Source: Hymenobacter sp. HSC-4F20 | GTDB lineage: Bacteria > Bacteroidota > Bacteroidia > Cytophagales > Hymenobacteraceae | Direction of reading: 5' to 3' | Assembly (NCBI RefSeq): GCF_019599275.1 | Contig: NZ_JAHZTD010000001.1 | Coordinates: 1,612,001-1,676,000, forward strand | Length of the DNA: 64,000 nucleotides | Shown: one piece after another, positions 42,749 through 50,347 of the stretch | Layout: the number at the start of each line of letters is the position of its first letter | Numbering within the stretch: the first letter of the stretch is position 1 | Position numbers and translations under genes: made by a program | Notes under the pieces: model-generated | What the model was told of the DNA's origin: nothing | The model's database searches: none | Seen by the model: the letters and a program-made list of their open reading frames with translations, nothing else

Positions 42749-44071
42749 ATGCCGATTACCTTGTTCTGGCACCGGCGCGACCTGCGCCAGCACGATAATG
42801 CCGGCCTCGCGGCGGCCCTGCAAAGCGGGCATCCGGTGGTGCCGCTGTTCATCTACGACCGGGAAATTCTGGATTTGCTGCCCTCCCGCCGCGACGCCCG
42901 CGTGACCTTTATTTATGACGAAGTAGAGCGCCTGGCCCACCAGACCGAGCAGCAAGGCGGCGCTTTTCTGGCGTTTTTCGGGCGGCCGCTGGAGGTTTTC
43001 GAGCAGTTGCTGACCCAGCACGAGGTAGCGGCCATCTACACCAACGAGGACTACGAGCCCTACGCTACCGAGCGGGACACGGCCGTGGCCGAGTTGGCGG
43101 CCCGCCATGGGGTAGCGTTTCATGCGCTCAAGGACCAGGTCATTTTCGCTAAGAATGAGCTACTGGGCAAGTCGGGGAAGCCGGCGCGGGTGTTTGGGGC
43201 TTACCGCAAGGCCTGGCTAGAAGCTCTGCGCGACGAGGACCTACAGCCCTACCCCTCCGCTGGGCTCTATACCGCCCAGCACCTGGCCCAGTTGCCCCAG
43301 GCCCCGCCGCGCCCGACTCTGGAGAGCATGGGGTTCCAGGAGTTTCGACAGGAAGTACCGGCCAACGAGCTGCCGCCCGAGGAGTTGGTGCGCAACTACC
43401 ACCTTACCCGCGACTCGCCGGGCCGGGTGGACAGCAGCACCCGCCGCTCGGTGCACCTGCGCTTCGGCACTCTGAGCGTGCGGGAGCTAATGCGCCAAGC
43501 CCGCGACCTGAACCCCAAGCTGCTGGCCGAGCTCATCTGGCGCGACTACTTCATGATGCTGCTCTGGCACTACCCCTTTATGGCCACCGAAAGCTTCGAG
43601 CCCCGCCTGCGCCAGGTGCCCTACCGTAACAACGAGGCGGAGTTTCAGGCGTGGTGCGAAGGCCGCACGGGCTACCCCCTGGTAGATGCTGGCATGCGTG
43701 AGCTAAACCAAACCGGCTACATGCCTAACCGGGCCCGGATTGCCGCCGCGGGCTTTCTGGTGAAGCACCTGCTCATCGACTGGCGCTGGGGCGACCGGTA
43801 CTTCGCCGACAAGCTGCTGGACTACGATATGGCCCAGAACGTGGGTAACTGGCAGTGGATGGCTGGCACCGGGGTAGTGGCCGCCCCCTGGTTTCGGGTG
43901 TACAGCCCCCAGAGCCAGCAGGAGCAGTACGACCCTACCTTCGCATATGTGTGGCAATGGGTACCCGAGTTCGGCACCTGCGACTATCCCAAACCCATCG
44001 TCGACCACAAGTTTGCCCGGGAGCGGGCCATCGAAACGCTGCGCACCGCTTACCGGGCGGCGGGAGAGTAA
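42749..44071 (+). CDS. phr: Deoxyribodipyrimidine photolyase (cryptochrome/photolyase family)
   Basis: The 440-residue flavoprotein repairs UV-induced pyrimidine dimers using light. It has the N-terminal antenna domain (ITLFWHRRDLRQHDNAGLAAAL, VPLFIYD) and the C-terminal FAD domain (SSTRRSVHLRFGTLSVRELM, LIWRDYFMMLLWHYP, GYPLVDAGMRELNQTGYMPNRARI, LLDYDMAQNVGNWQWMAGTG). The sequence fits class I CPD-type enzymes common in pigmented Bacteroidota; a cryptochrome role cannot be excluded. With the BLUF gene this makes two flavin light-using proteins in the window. Confidence 0.94.
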   Translation: MPITLFWHRRDLRQHDNAGLAAALQSGHPVVPLFIYDREILDLLPSRRDARVTFIYDEVERLAHQTEQQGGAFLAFFGRPLEVFEQLLTQHEVAAIYTNEDYEPYATERDTAVAELAARHGVAFHALKDQVIFAKNELLGKSGKPARVFGAYRKAWLEALRDEDLQPYPSAGLYTAQHLAQLPQAPPRPTLESMGFQEFRQEVPANELPPEELVRNYHLTRDSPGRVDSSTRRSVHLRFGTLSVRELMRQARDLNPKLLAELIWRDYFMMLLWHYPFMATESFEPRLRQVPYRNNEAEFQAWCEGRTGYPLVDAGMRELNQTGYMPNRARIAAAGFLVKHLLIDWRWGDRYFADKLLDYDMAQNVGNWQWMAGTGVVAAPWFRVYSPQSQQEQYDPTFAYVWQWVPEFGTCDYPKPIVDHKFARERAIETLRTAYRAAGE

Positions 44072-44124
44072 AGGGTAATTCTGTTAAGCGAAGTCGTGTT
44101 GCTCTAGATGGCTCGCCAGCCATC

Positions 44125-44215
44125 TGTCATCCTGAGCGGAGCGAAGGACCTCTACCGAGGGTAATTCTGCTTGATTAGCCAAAGGTAGAGGTCCTTCGCT
44201 CCGCTCAGGATGACA
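44125..44215. repeat. TGTCATCC...GGATGACA repeat, perfect 32-bp arms
   Basis: Arms 44125-44156 and 44184-44215 are perfectly complementary (outer TGTCATCCTGAGCGGAGCG, inner AAGGACCTCTACC) around a 27-nt centre. A small hairpin GATGGCT/AGCCATC lies directly before it (44108-44124). It sits between phr and the TetR gene and may act as the phr 3' end. Confidence 0.92.
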
Positions 44216-44314
44216 GTATAATATGATACAGACGTAAATCTGAATTACTCTAACATATCCAACTAAGTACTCATAGCCCAGCAACTTCCTACCCCTTCTG
44301 CCGGTTATAAGGGC

Positions 44315-44950
44315 ATGGAAAAGGACCGCATTAAACAAGGCTACCTCGATTACGTGTTGCGCAAGGGTACACCCCCAGCGTCGGTGTTCAAGCTGACCAA
44401 AAAGCTGGGCCTGCCGGAGCAGGAATTCTACCGCTACTACGCCAACTTCGACGTGCTCGACAGAGAGCTGTGGGCTGATTTCGGCCGCGAAGCCTACGAC
44501 ATTGCCTCCAAAGAACCGGTGTGGGCAGAGTACGGCGCCCGTGAGAAGCTGCTGGGCTTTTACTACACTCTGCTTGAGGTGCTAAAGCGCAACCGCAGCT
44601 TTGCCCTGCAGGCCCTGCGCCGCTCCCTGCACCGGATGCCCGGCCTCACTCCACGCGTGCTCGATGGGTTGCGCCAGGAGTTTGAGGAGTTCGTAACAAA
44701 TATCCTGCGGGAAGGACGGCAGAGCGGGGAAATTGCTACCCGCCCGCTTATCGAAAACGCTTACCCACGCTTCTTTTGGCAGCAGTTGCTGTTCGTGCTG
44801 GGCTTCTTCGCCCGCGACGAGTCCGTGAACTTTGAGCGCACGGATGCCGCCATTGAGAAGGCCGTTACGCTAAGCTTCGATTTAGTGGGCCGCAACACCT
44901 TCGATTCGGCCACCGATTTTGTGCGCTTTCTGGTGCAGAGCCGTCGCTAA
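44315..44950 (+). CDS. TetR-like transcriptional regulator
   Basis: The 211-residue all-helical protein starts with a short DNA-binding-like region (DRIKQGYLDYVLRKGTPPASVFKLTKKLGLPEQEFYRYYANFDVLDRELW), whose final helices match the TetR recognition helix and FxxxE turn. A long C-terminal ligand/dimer domain follows. It is annotated in relatives as a TetR C-terminal-domain regulator. It precedes an ABC1-kinase gene by 135 nt on the same strand, a recurrent Bacteroidota pairing, so it likely controls that gene. Ligand unknown. Confidence 0.83.
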   Translation: MEKDRIKQGYLDYVLRKGTPPASVFKLTKKLGLPEQEFYRYYANFDVLDRELWADFGREAYDIASKEPVWAEYGAREKLLGFYYTLLEVLKRNRSFALQALRRSLHRMPGLTPRVLDGLRQEFEEFVTNILREGRQSGEIATRPLIENAYPRFFWQQLLFVLGFFARDESVNFERTDAAIEKAVTLSFDLVGRNTFDSATDFVRFLVQSRR

Positions 44951-45085
44951 TTAAAAGCCAGTACCTAACACGGCTGGCCCCGTTTTCTTTTCCTTGTTTC
45001 ATCGGACTGTTGAGGAATTCTTGACTGAGAAGATCCTTTTTCAGTCTGACTTCCTGCCTGCCAGCTATCCACTGGCCGCTTTTCT

Positions 45086-46399
45086 ATGGCTGATTCCGCC
45101 GAGAACACCCCGCTCAACTCCCTTCCTACTACTAAAGTCGCCCGGGCGGCCCGTTTCGCCAAAACTGGCCTGAATGTGGGCGCCAACTATGTGAAGCACT
45201 ACGCCAAGCGCGCCGTGGGGGCCGACAGCTCCACGGCGGACCTGCACCAGGCCAACGCGGCGGAACTCTACGGCGCTCTGAGTGAGATGAAAGGCTCGGT
45301 GCTGAAAGTGGCCCAGATGCTGGCCATGGAGAAGAACATTCTGCCCACGGCCTACGCCGAGCAGTTTGCCCAGGCCCAGTACCAGACGCCACCACTGTCG
45401 GGGCCGCTGGTGGTGAAGGCGTTTCGGGATGCCTTCGGGAAGTCGCCGTTTGAGGTGTTTGACACCTTTGACCTGAACGCCCGGCAAGCCGCCAGCATTG
45501 GGCAGGTGCATCGGGCAGAAAAAGACGGCCGCACCCTGGCCGTGAAGGTGCAGTACCCCGGCGTGGCCGACAGCATCCGCTCCGATATCCGGCTGGTGAA
45601 GCCCATTGCCCTGCGCGTATTAGGCCTCGATGAAGCCACCGTGCGCCCTTACATGCAGGAAGTAGAAACCCGGCTGATTGAGGAAACCGACTATGCCCTG
45701 GAGCTGCGGCGCGGCCAGCAGATTGCGGCCGCCTGCGCCAGCCTGGCTAATCTGCAGTTCCCTGCGTACTACCCCGAGCTGTCTGCCCAACGCATCCTGA
45801 CTATGGACTGGCTGCCCGGCCAGCACCTCAAGGAGTTTCTGGCCACCAACCCCAGCCAGGAGGTGCGCAACCAACTGGGCCAGGCCCTCTGGGACTTCTA
45901 CATGTTCCAGCTGAACACCCTGCTCCAGGTGCACGCCGACCCTCACCCCGGTAACTTCCTGCTACAGTCTGATAACGGGGGCACGGTAGGCGTGCTGGAT
46001 TTTGGCTGCGTCAAGGAAATTCCGGCCGACGTACACGACCTGTTCACGGCCCTGCTTGCCCCCGAAACCCTAGCTGACGAAACCCGGCTAACCGCTTTGC
46101 TGACCGAAGCGGGGGTAGTAAAACCCCAGGACCCGGAAGCGCAACGCACGTTTTACGTACGTACCATGCAGGCATCCTTGGAGCTAGTGGGTCGCCCGTT
46201 CCGCCAGCCCACCTTCGACTTCGGCGACCCTGGGTATTTGCAGAGCCTCTACGCCCTCGGCGACGACCTCATGCAGCAGCCCGAGCTACGCCAGCAGCGC
46301 GAGCCCCGCGGCTCCGAGCACTTCATCTACCTCAACCGCACTTACGTAGGCCTCTACGCTTTGCTAACCGAACTGCGCGCTTTCGTACGAACGGCTTGA
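45086..46399 (+). CDS. ABC1/AarF (UbiB) family atypical kinase
   Basis: The 437-residue protein belongs to the ABC1/ADCK/UbiB group. It shows the KxGQ-type motif as KVAQ (MKGSVLKVAQMLAME), the Ala-rich loop QAASIGQVHRA, the catalytic HADPHPGNF and metal LDFGCVKEI. The usual Gly of KxGQ is Ala here. Family members support ubiquinone/isoprenoid lipid metabolism through ATPase activity. There is no obvious C-terminal membrane anchor. Probably regulated with the preceding TetR gene; ends in a strong terminator. Confidence 0.92.
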   Translation: MADSAENTPLNSLPTTKVARAARFAKTGLNVGANYVKHYAKRAVGADSSTADLHQANAAELYGALSEMKGSVLKVAQMLAMEKNILPTAYAEQFAQAQYQTPPLSGPLVVKAFRDAFGKSPFEVFDTFDLNARQAASIGQVHRAEKDGRTLAVKVQYPGVADSIRSDIRLVKPIALRVLGLDEATVRPYMQEVETRLIEETDYALELRRGQQIAAACASLANLQFPAYYPELSAQRILTMDWLPGQHLKEFLATNPSQEVRNQLGQALWDFYMFQLNTLLQVHADPHPGNFLLQSDNGGTVGVLDFGCVKEIPADVHDLFTALLAPETLADETRLTALLTEAGVVKPQDPEAQRTFYVRTMQASLELVGRPFRQPTFDFGDPGYLQSLYALGDDLMQQPELRQQREPRGSEHFIYLNRTYVGLYALLTELRAFVRTA

Positions 46400-46454
46400 A
46401 TAGAGTCCGATAACCTGCTTATCATTCCGAAACCAAACGGCTCCGTAGCAGTTT

Positions 46455-46508
46455 AAGCAGTCCGGCGGCACTTATGTAGTTACATAAGTGCCGCCGGACT
46501 GCTTTTTT
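46455..46508 (+). terminator. Rho-independent terminator after the ABC1 kinase gene
   Basis: A 24-bp perfect stem (AAGCAGTCCGGCGGCACTTA extended to ATGTA) with a 2-nt centre is followed by TTTT. It ends 25 nt before the next start codon. Confidence 0.93.
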
Positions 46509-46532
46509 ATTACAATTTCCTTCCCCTCATTC

Positions 46533-47393
46533 ATGAAAAAACTTTGGACTCTTTGTGCCGCGCTGCTAAGCGTGGTGTCCATGGCTTCGGCCCAAACCCT
46601 GAGCTGCTGCGCTAAACCCACTGCCGGCCCAAACGCCACCGAGGTATTCGCCATGCTGGCTTCTGATGAAGACTTCTCGGGTGGCCACGATGCGCCCCTA
46701 CCCTTCACCTACCAAGGAACCGGCGAAATGGTGGAGTTCAAAACCACCGACGGCCAAAGCAGCAAGGCCTTCGAAATCAAGAGCAACATCCGCTCTGATA
46801 AGTATCTGTTGGTGATACATGAGTGGTGGGGCCTCAACGACTACATCAAGCAGGAAGCAGCCCGCTTTGCCAAGGAAATGCCCGGCGTTAATGTCATTGC
46901 CCTGGACCTATACGACGGCCAGGTAGCCACCGATGCCGACCAGGCTGGCAAGCTCATGCAGGGCGTCAAGACCGAGCGCGCCCAAGCCATCATCAAAGGT
47001 GCTTTGCTCTACGCCGGCCCGAAAGCGCAGGTAGCCAGCATTGGGTGGTGCTTCGGCGGGGGCTGGAGCATCCAGACGGCGCTGCTGGCCGGCCCGAAGG
47101 CCAAGGGCTGCGTGGCTTACTATGGCATGCCTGAAAAAGACGTAGCGAAGCTCAAAACCCTGAACACCGACGTGCTATTCGTCTTCGCGAAGCAGGACAA
47201 GTGGATCAACCAAGAGGTAGTAACCCAGTTCGAAAAGGACATGGCGGCCGCCAAAAAAGGCCTGACAGTGAAAGCCTACGACGCTGACCACGCCTTCGCC
47301 AACCCCTCCAACCCCAAGTATAACAAGCCCTTCGCCGAAGACGCTCACGCCGCCTCCGTAGCCTACCTCAAGAAAAACCTCAAACTCAAGTGA
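46533..47393 (+). CDS. Secreted dienelactone hydrolase-family protein
   Basis: The 286-residue alpha/beta hydrolase has a signal peptide (MKKLWTLCAALLSVVSMASA-Q), fixing the start at 46533. Active-site parts of the dienelactone hydrolase family are visible: the HEWWGLNDYIK strand with its Glu, the Cys nucleophile in GWCFGGGWS, Asp in FAKQDKW and His in DADHAFAN. Natural substrate unknown; export suggests a periplasmic ester or lactone. Confidence 0.92.
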   Translation: MKKLWTLCAALLSVVSMASAQTLSCCAKPTAGPNATEVFAMLASDEDFSGGHDAPLPFTYQGTGEMVEFKTTDGQSSKAFEIKSNIRSDKYLLVIHEWWGLNDYIKQEAARFAKEMPGVNVIALDLYDGQVATDADQAGKLMQGVKTERAQAIIKGALLYAGPKAQVASIGWCFGGGWSIQTALLAGPKAKGCVAYYGMPEKDVAKLKTLNTDVLFVFAKQDKWINQEVVTQFEKDMAAAKKGLTVKAYDADHAFANPSNPKYNKPFAEDAHAASVAYLKKNLKLK

Positions 47394-47435
47394 ACCGCGG
47401 ATTAAGCGGATTGCGCTGATTTCATTCAGCGTGAG

Positions 47436-47466
47436 AAAGGCGGCCTGCACAGGTCGCCTTTTTTAT
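47436..47466 (+). terminator. Terminator after the dienelactone hydrolase gene
   Basis: AAAGGCGGCCTG pairs with CAGGTCGCCTTT (one G-U pair), followed by TTTTATG. Confidence 0.85.
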
Positions 47467-47610
47467 GTCCTTCCGAGCGGGAGCGAGGAATCCGGGTCAG
47501 TCACATGAGTAACTTATGTTCCTCGCTCTTGCTCGGAATGATGGGTAGGCAAAGTATGTAAACCCAGCCAAATCTGTATCTTTTACCTGCTCAATCTTCC
47601 CGCCTGTCCT

Positions 47611-48096
47611 ATGGAAATTCCTACCTCCTCTCCCGTCCAAAACCTGCTCGATGAGTACGGCGAAAGCCACCAGAACCCCACCAACAAAATGGTGCATTGG
47701 GTGTGCGTGCCCCTGATTATGTTCTCGATTCTGGGGCTGCTCTGGTCGATTCCGGTGCCGGAGGCGTTGCGGGCGGTAAGTCCGTGGCTGAACTGGGCTA
47801 CCGTGGTAATGGTGCTGGCCGTGGCATACTACCTACGCCTTTCCGGCCGATTGGCGGTGGGTATGGTGCTGGTATGGGTGGCAATGGCGGCTACTCTTCG
47901 GGTAGTGGATGCGGCGGCCGTGCTACCTCTCTGGGCCGTGTGCCTGCTGGTGTTCGTGCTGGCCTGGATTGGGCAGTTCTGGGGCCACAAGGTAGAGGGC
48001 AAGAAGCCTTCCTTCCTGAAAGACGTACAATTTCTGCTCATCGGCCCGCTCTGGCTACTGCACTTCATCTACCGTCGCCTGGGCTGGCGTTATTAG
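47611..48096 (+). CDS. Mpo1-like (DUF962) membrane protein
   Basis: The 161-residue protein matches the Mpo1/DUF962 family, in which the yeast member is an Fe-dependent 2-hydroxy fatty acid dioxygenase. Conserved parts are LLDEYGESHQNPTNKMVHWVCVPLIMFS, with two candidate metal His, and WIGQFWGHKVEGKKPSFLKDVQFLLIGPLWLLHFI, with two more. Four hydrophobic spans place it in the membrane. A bacterial role in 2-hydroxy fatty acid turnover is plausible but unproven. Confidence 0.88.
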   Translation: MEIPTSSPVQNLLDEYGESHQNPTNKMVHWVCVPLIMFSILGLLWSIPVPEALRAVSPWLNWATVVMVLAVAYYLRLSGRLAVGMVLVWVAMAATLRVVDAAAVLPLWAVCLLVFVLAWIGQFWGHKVEGKKPSFLKDVQFLLIGPLWLLHFIYRRLGWRY

Positions 48097-48103
48097 GTGA
48101 AGT

Positions 48104-48342
48104 GGTGAATGAGTAGATGAGTGAAGTGTGTCATGGCGAGCATGTGGCGCATCAAGCCAGTGTCGAAGCCATCCTTCCTAACCACTCCCTACCCCCTGAA
48201 ATGTGACAAGCCCTTGACGACTGTGCTAGCGTCAAGGGCTTGTCTGTTTATCAGGCTTGTCACAGAATAAAGGAAAGATGGCTTCGGTAACCTCGCCATG
48301 ACATCTCCTCACTTCACTCATCTACTCACTTACCCATTCACC
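48104..48342. repeat. Nested palindromic element, copy 2, between convergent genes
   Basis: Outer arms 48104-48140 and 48292-48342 pair over GGTGAATGAGTAGATGAGTG and GTCATGGCGAG, with a short insertion in the right arm. A middle arm pair GAAGCCATC (48165-48173) / GATGGCTTC lies inside. The inner 15-bp stem is 48205-48219/48230-48244 (GACAAGCCCTTGACG). Plan and core sequence match the copy at 35306. The last bases overlap the phhA stop codon. Confidence 0.85.
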
Positions 48343-49100
48343 TATTCCGCCAGCCGGGCCAGGAGTTGCTGTAGAGCTTGGGGTAGCTGCTGCATATTGT
48401 CGAGCACGAAGTATAGCTCCTGAAATTTATCCTTCTCGAAGGCCGTGTTGAGCACCCCGTCCAGCGTGAACGGCAGACGGGTAGGCTGTTCACCCAGGCT
48501 GAACTTCACTTCTCCGTGCGAGGACAACAAGCCGGCCCCGTAAATGCGCAGGCCCTCGGGTTGCTGCACCAGCCCGAACTCGGCCGTAAACCAGTACAGA
48601 CGCGTGAACAGCTCCAGGGTACCGGGCCAGCGGTTGGCGTGGTGCTGGGCCGCCTCACCCAGTTGCTGCAAAAACTGCGCAAACCCCGGATTGGTCAGCA
48701 AGGGTACGTGCCCGAATACATCATGAAACATGTCGGGTTCTTCCAGGTAATCGAGCTGCTCCAGCTTGCGCAGCCAGGTAGTAGCCGGAAACTTGCGCTG
48801 GGCCAGCAGCCAAAAAAACTCCGCGTCGTCCACTAGGCCGGGCACCACTACCAGCTCCCAGCCCGTCAGCTCCTGCAGGCGCGGGTTTACCTCTCGGAAA
48901 TCCGGGATGGTGTCGCGGGTAAAGCCGATTTGCTTTACCCCCTCCAGAAAGGCATCGGCGGCGCGACCGGGTAGCAAAGTCATCTGGCGGTCGAAGAGCA
49001 GCTGCCACACGTGCTGATCGGCGGCGGTGTAGCGGCTATAATCTTGGGTCGGGAGGGGCAGGGCGGCGGAAACAACGGGAGCAATCAGAGAAGTCATCAT
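48342..49100 (-). CDS. phhA: Phenylalanine 4-monooxygenase (intact iron site)
   Basis: This pterin-dependent iron enzyme hydroxylates phenylalanine to tyrosine. The 252-residue bacterial-type catalytic domain has all three iron ligands: His126 and His131 in EPDMFHDVFGHVPLL, and Glu174 in YWFTAEFGLV. Other conserved parts are FREVNPRLQELTGWELVVVPGL, AQRKFPATTWLRK, and YGAGLLSSHGEVKFSLG. I chose the ATG pair at 49095-49100; the open frame upstream is leader sequence. The gene is preceded by an intrinsic terminator and a Tyr-rich leader ORF, so tyrosine-sensing attenuation is proposed. Confidence 0.95.
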   Translation of the reverse strand: MMTSLIAPVVSAALPLPTQDYSRYTAADQHVWQLLFDRQMTLLPGRAADAFLEGVKQIGFTRDTIPDFREVNPRLQELTGWELVVVPGLVDDAEFFWLLAQRKFPATTWLRKLEQLDYLEEPDMFHDVFGHVPLLTNPGFAQFLQQLGEAAQHHANRWPGTLELFTRLYWFTAEFGLVQQPEGLRIYGAGLLSSHGEVKFSLGEQPTRLPFTLDGVLNTAFEKDKFQELYFVLDNMQQLPQALQQLLARLAE

Positions 49101-49120
49101 CTGAAAAGAAGAAAGGGGTG

Positions 49121-49164
49121 AAAAAGAAAAAGCCTGCCTCCGCACGAAGCGGAAGCAGGCTTTT
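49121..49164 (-). terminator. Attenuator terminator before phhA
   Basis: On the minus strand AAAAGCCTGCTTCCGC and GCGGAGGCAGGCTTTT form a 16-bp stem (one G-U pair) around TTCGT, followed by TTTTTCTTTTTC-type sequence. It lies 20 nt before the phhA start and after the leader ORF, so it must be suppressed for phhA to be transcribed. Confidence 0.85.
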
Positions 49165-49188
49165 GAAAAGTGTCGGTAGAGAAAGTGG

Positions 49189-49272
49189 CTATCCTCTGCA
49201 ACACGCCGTGGCCGCTCCGCTCCGGTAGGGAACGTAATAAGCATAGGCGTAATAGCGGGAGGTGAGCAGCAT
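49189..49272 (-). CDS. Tyrosine-rich leader peptide of phhA
   Basis: This 27-codon ORF begins MLLTSRYYAYAYYVPYRSG and ends CCRG before TAG. Six of codons 7-16 encode tyrosine (7, 8, 10, 12, 13 and 16). It starts 6 nt after a consensus -7 box and ends 25 nt before the attenuator hairpin. Codons 17-20 (49223-49214, GGAGCGGAGC) can pair with the 5' arm of the terminator (49156-49146, one G-U and one bulge). They can also pair with CTCCCGC of codons 4-6. A ribosome held at the first Tyr codons would mask the latter and favour antitermination. Translation is inferred, not shown. Confidence 0.8.
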   Translation of the reverse strand: MLLTSRYYAYAYYVPYRSGAATACCRG

Positions 49273-49278
49273 GATGAA

Positions 49279-49308
49279 CAAAAGTAATCAGCTAAAGATA
49301 GCCAACAA
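49279..49308 (-). promoter_or_regulatory. Predicted phhA leader promoter (TTG-N19-TACTTTTG)
   Basis: TTG (49308-49306) and TACTTTTG (49286-49279) match both Bacteroidetes elements with exact 19-nt spacing. The leader ATG follows the -7 box by only 6 nt, so the transcript probably has little or no 5' untranslated region. Confidence 0.75.
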
Positions 49309-49313
49309 GCCAG

Positions 49314-49447
49314 AAGCATAGAAACCCATTCCGTGGGCCGCATAGGCGGAATTTCGGGCCGGAGCAGTAGCAGCAGAATAGTATCCCACCCCCACCTGCC
49401 GTCTATACTGGCCGCCCCGAACCAATCCGAAACGGGTTTCTATGCTT
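49314..49447. repeat. 14-bp inverted repeats flanking the region upstream of the phhA promoter
   Basis: AAGCATAGAAACCC (49314-49327) and GGGTTTCTATGCTT (49434-49447) are perfect inverted copies 106 bp apart. They sit between the stop of the upstream hydroxylase and the phhA leader promoter; the first arm touches the -33 region. A small palindrome CTGCCTAAAGGCAG (49489-49502) follows the upstream gene's stop. Confidence 0.65.
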
Positions 49448-49515
49448 TGGTTTGTTGCTGCGTTGCGTTTCTTGTTAAGTAAGCACTGCTGCCTAAAGGC
49501 AGTCTTTATCTTACC

Positions 49516-50250
49516 TTATTCAACGGGTTGCAGCTCCCAGCCCGTGGAAAGCAGCGCGGCTAATTCGGCCACGCTTTCCGTAAGCTGCTCCCAGCTGTTG
49601 AGCACGAAGTACTGTTCCTGCACATGTGCCTCGCTGTAGGGCGTATGCAGCACAGTAGCCAAATCGAAGGGGTAGCGGCGGGTAACATCGCCGATACAAT
49701 GGTGGATTTCACCCGACGACGAGAGCAAGCCGGCGCCGTACATCCGGGTTTCTCCCTTCTCCTCTACTAGCCCAAACTGCACCGTAAAGCCATACAGCCG
49801 CTCCAGGCGAGCCAGCGCGGTGGCATCGTGCAGATGCTGCGCCGCTACGTGCCCTAGGAAATGCAAAAAGTCGGCAAAGGCTTGGTCCATCAGCAGGGGC
49901 ACGTGCCCGAATACGCCGTGGAACAAATCGGGCTCCTCAATGAAGTCGAATTGCTTCATGGAGCGAATCCAGACGGTAGCCGGGAACTTGCGCTGGGCCA
50001 GTAGCCCAAAGAACTCCGCATCGTTTAGCATGCCCAACACGGGTTCCAGCTGCCAGCCCGTAGCCTTTTGCAGCCGCTTGTTTACTTCCTCGAAGTTAGG
50101 AATAGCGTTACGGTGAAAGCCTACTGCCGCCAGACCCTGTCCGAAAGCCGAGCAGGCCCGCTTGTGGAGCAGGGCGGTCTGGCGGTCGAACAATACTTTC
50201 CAGACCAACTGATCTTGGGTCGTGTACCGGTCATACTGTTGCTGTACCAT
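49516..50250 (-). CDS. Phenylalanine hydroxylase paralogue with altered iron site
   Basis: The 244-residue product aligns end to end with the downstream phhA (VWK(V)LFDRQ, AQRKFPATVWIR, FGHVPLL, YGAGLLSSSGEIHH). Both iron histidines are present (His111, His116), but the third ligand is Gln158 (YGFTVQFGLV where phhA has YWFTAEFGLV). The aromatic Trp two positions before FT is Gly, and FHDVFGH is FHGVFGH. There is no frameshift. The iron centre is probably weakened or the protein has another activity or a regulatory role. It has its own promoter and attenuator-like leader. Confidence 0.88.
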   Translation of the reverse strand: MVQQQYDRYTTQDQLVWKVLFDRQTALLHKRACSAFGQGLAAVGFHRNAIPNFEEVNKRLQKATGWQLEPVLGMLNDAEFFGLLAQRKFPATVWIRSMKQFDFIEEPDLFHGVFGHVPLLMDQAFADFLHFLGHVAAQHLHDATALARLERLYGFTVQFGLVEEKGETRMYGAGLLSSSGEIHHCIGDVTRRYPFDLATVLHTPYSEAHVQEQYFVLNSWEQLTESVAELAALLSTGWELQPVE

Positions 50251-50274
50251 GCGTATTAAGCAGCTAATTGGGCA

Positions 50275-50309
50275 GAAAAAAAGCCCGGCTCCTTGTCGGG
50301 GTCGGGCTC
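50275..50309 (-). terminator. Attenuator terminator before the altered hydroxylase
   Basis: On the minus strand AGCCCG (50308-50303) pairs with CGGGCT (50287-50282), with partial pairing inside, followed by seven T residues to 50276. The 5' arm region GAGCCCGACCCC (50309-50298) is also perfectly complementary to GGGGTCGGGCTC (50380-50369) upstream, which would prevent the terminator. Confidence 0.8.
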
Positions 50310-50347
50310 TTGTGTGGTTTTCAGAGGAGAAGCATCATGCTGTACTT

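Noticed and set aside
49273..49343. Longer N-terminus for phhA running through the leader
   Set aside because: The frame passes through the promoter, the leader and the terminator hairpin, and the extension is Cys/Ser-rich and unlike hydroxylases.
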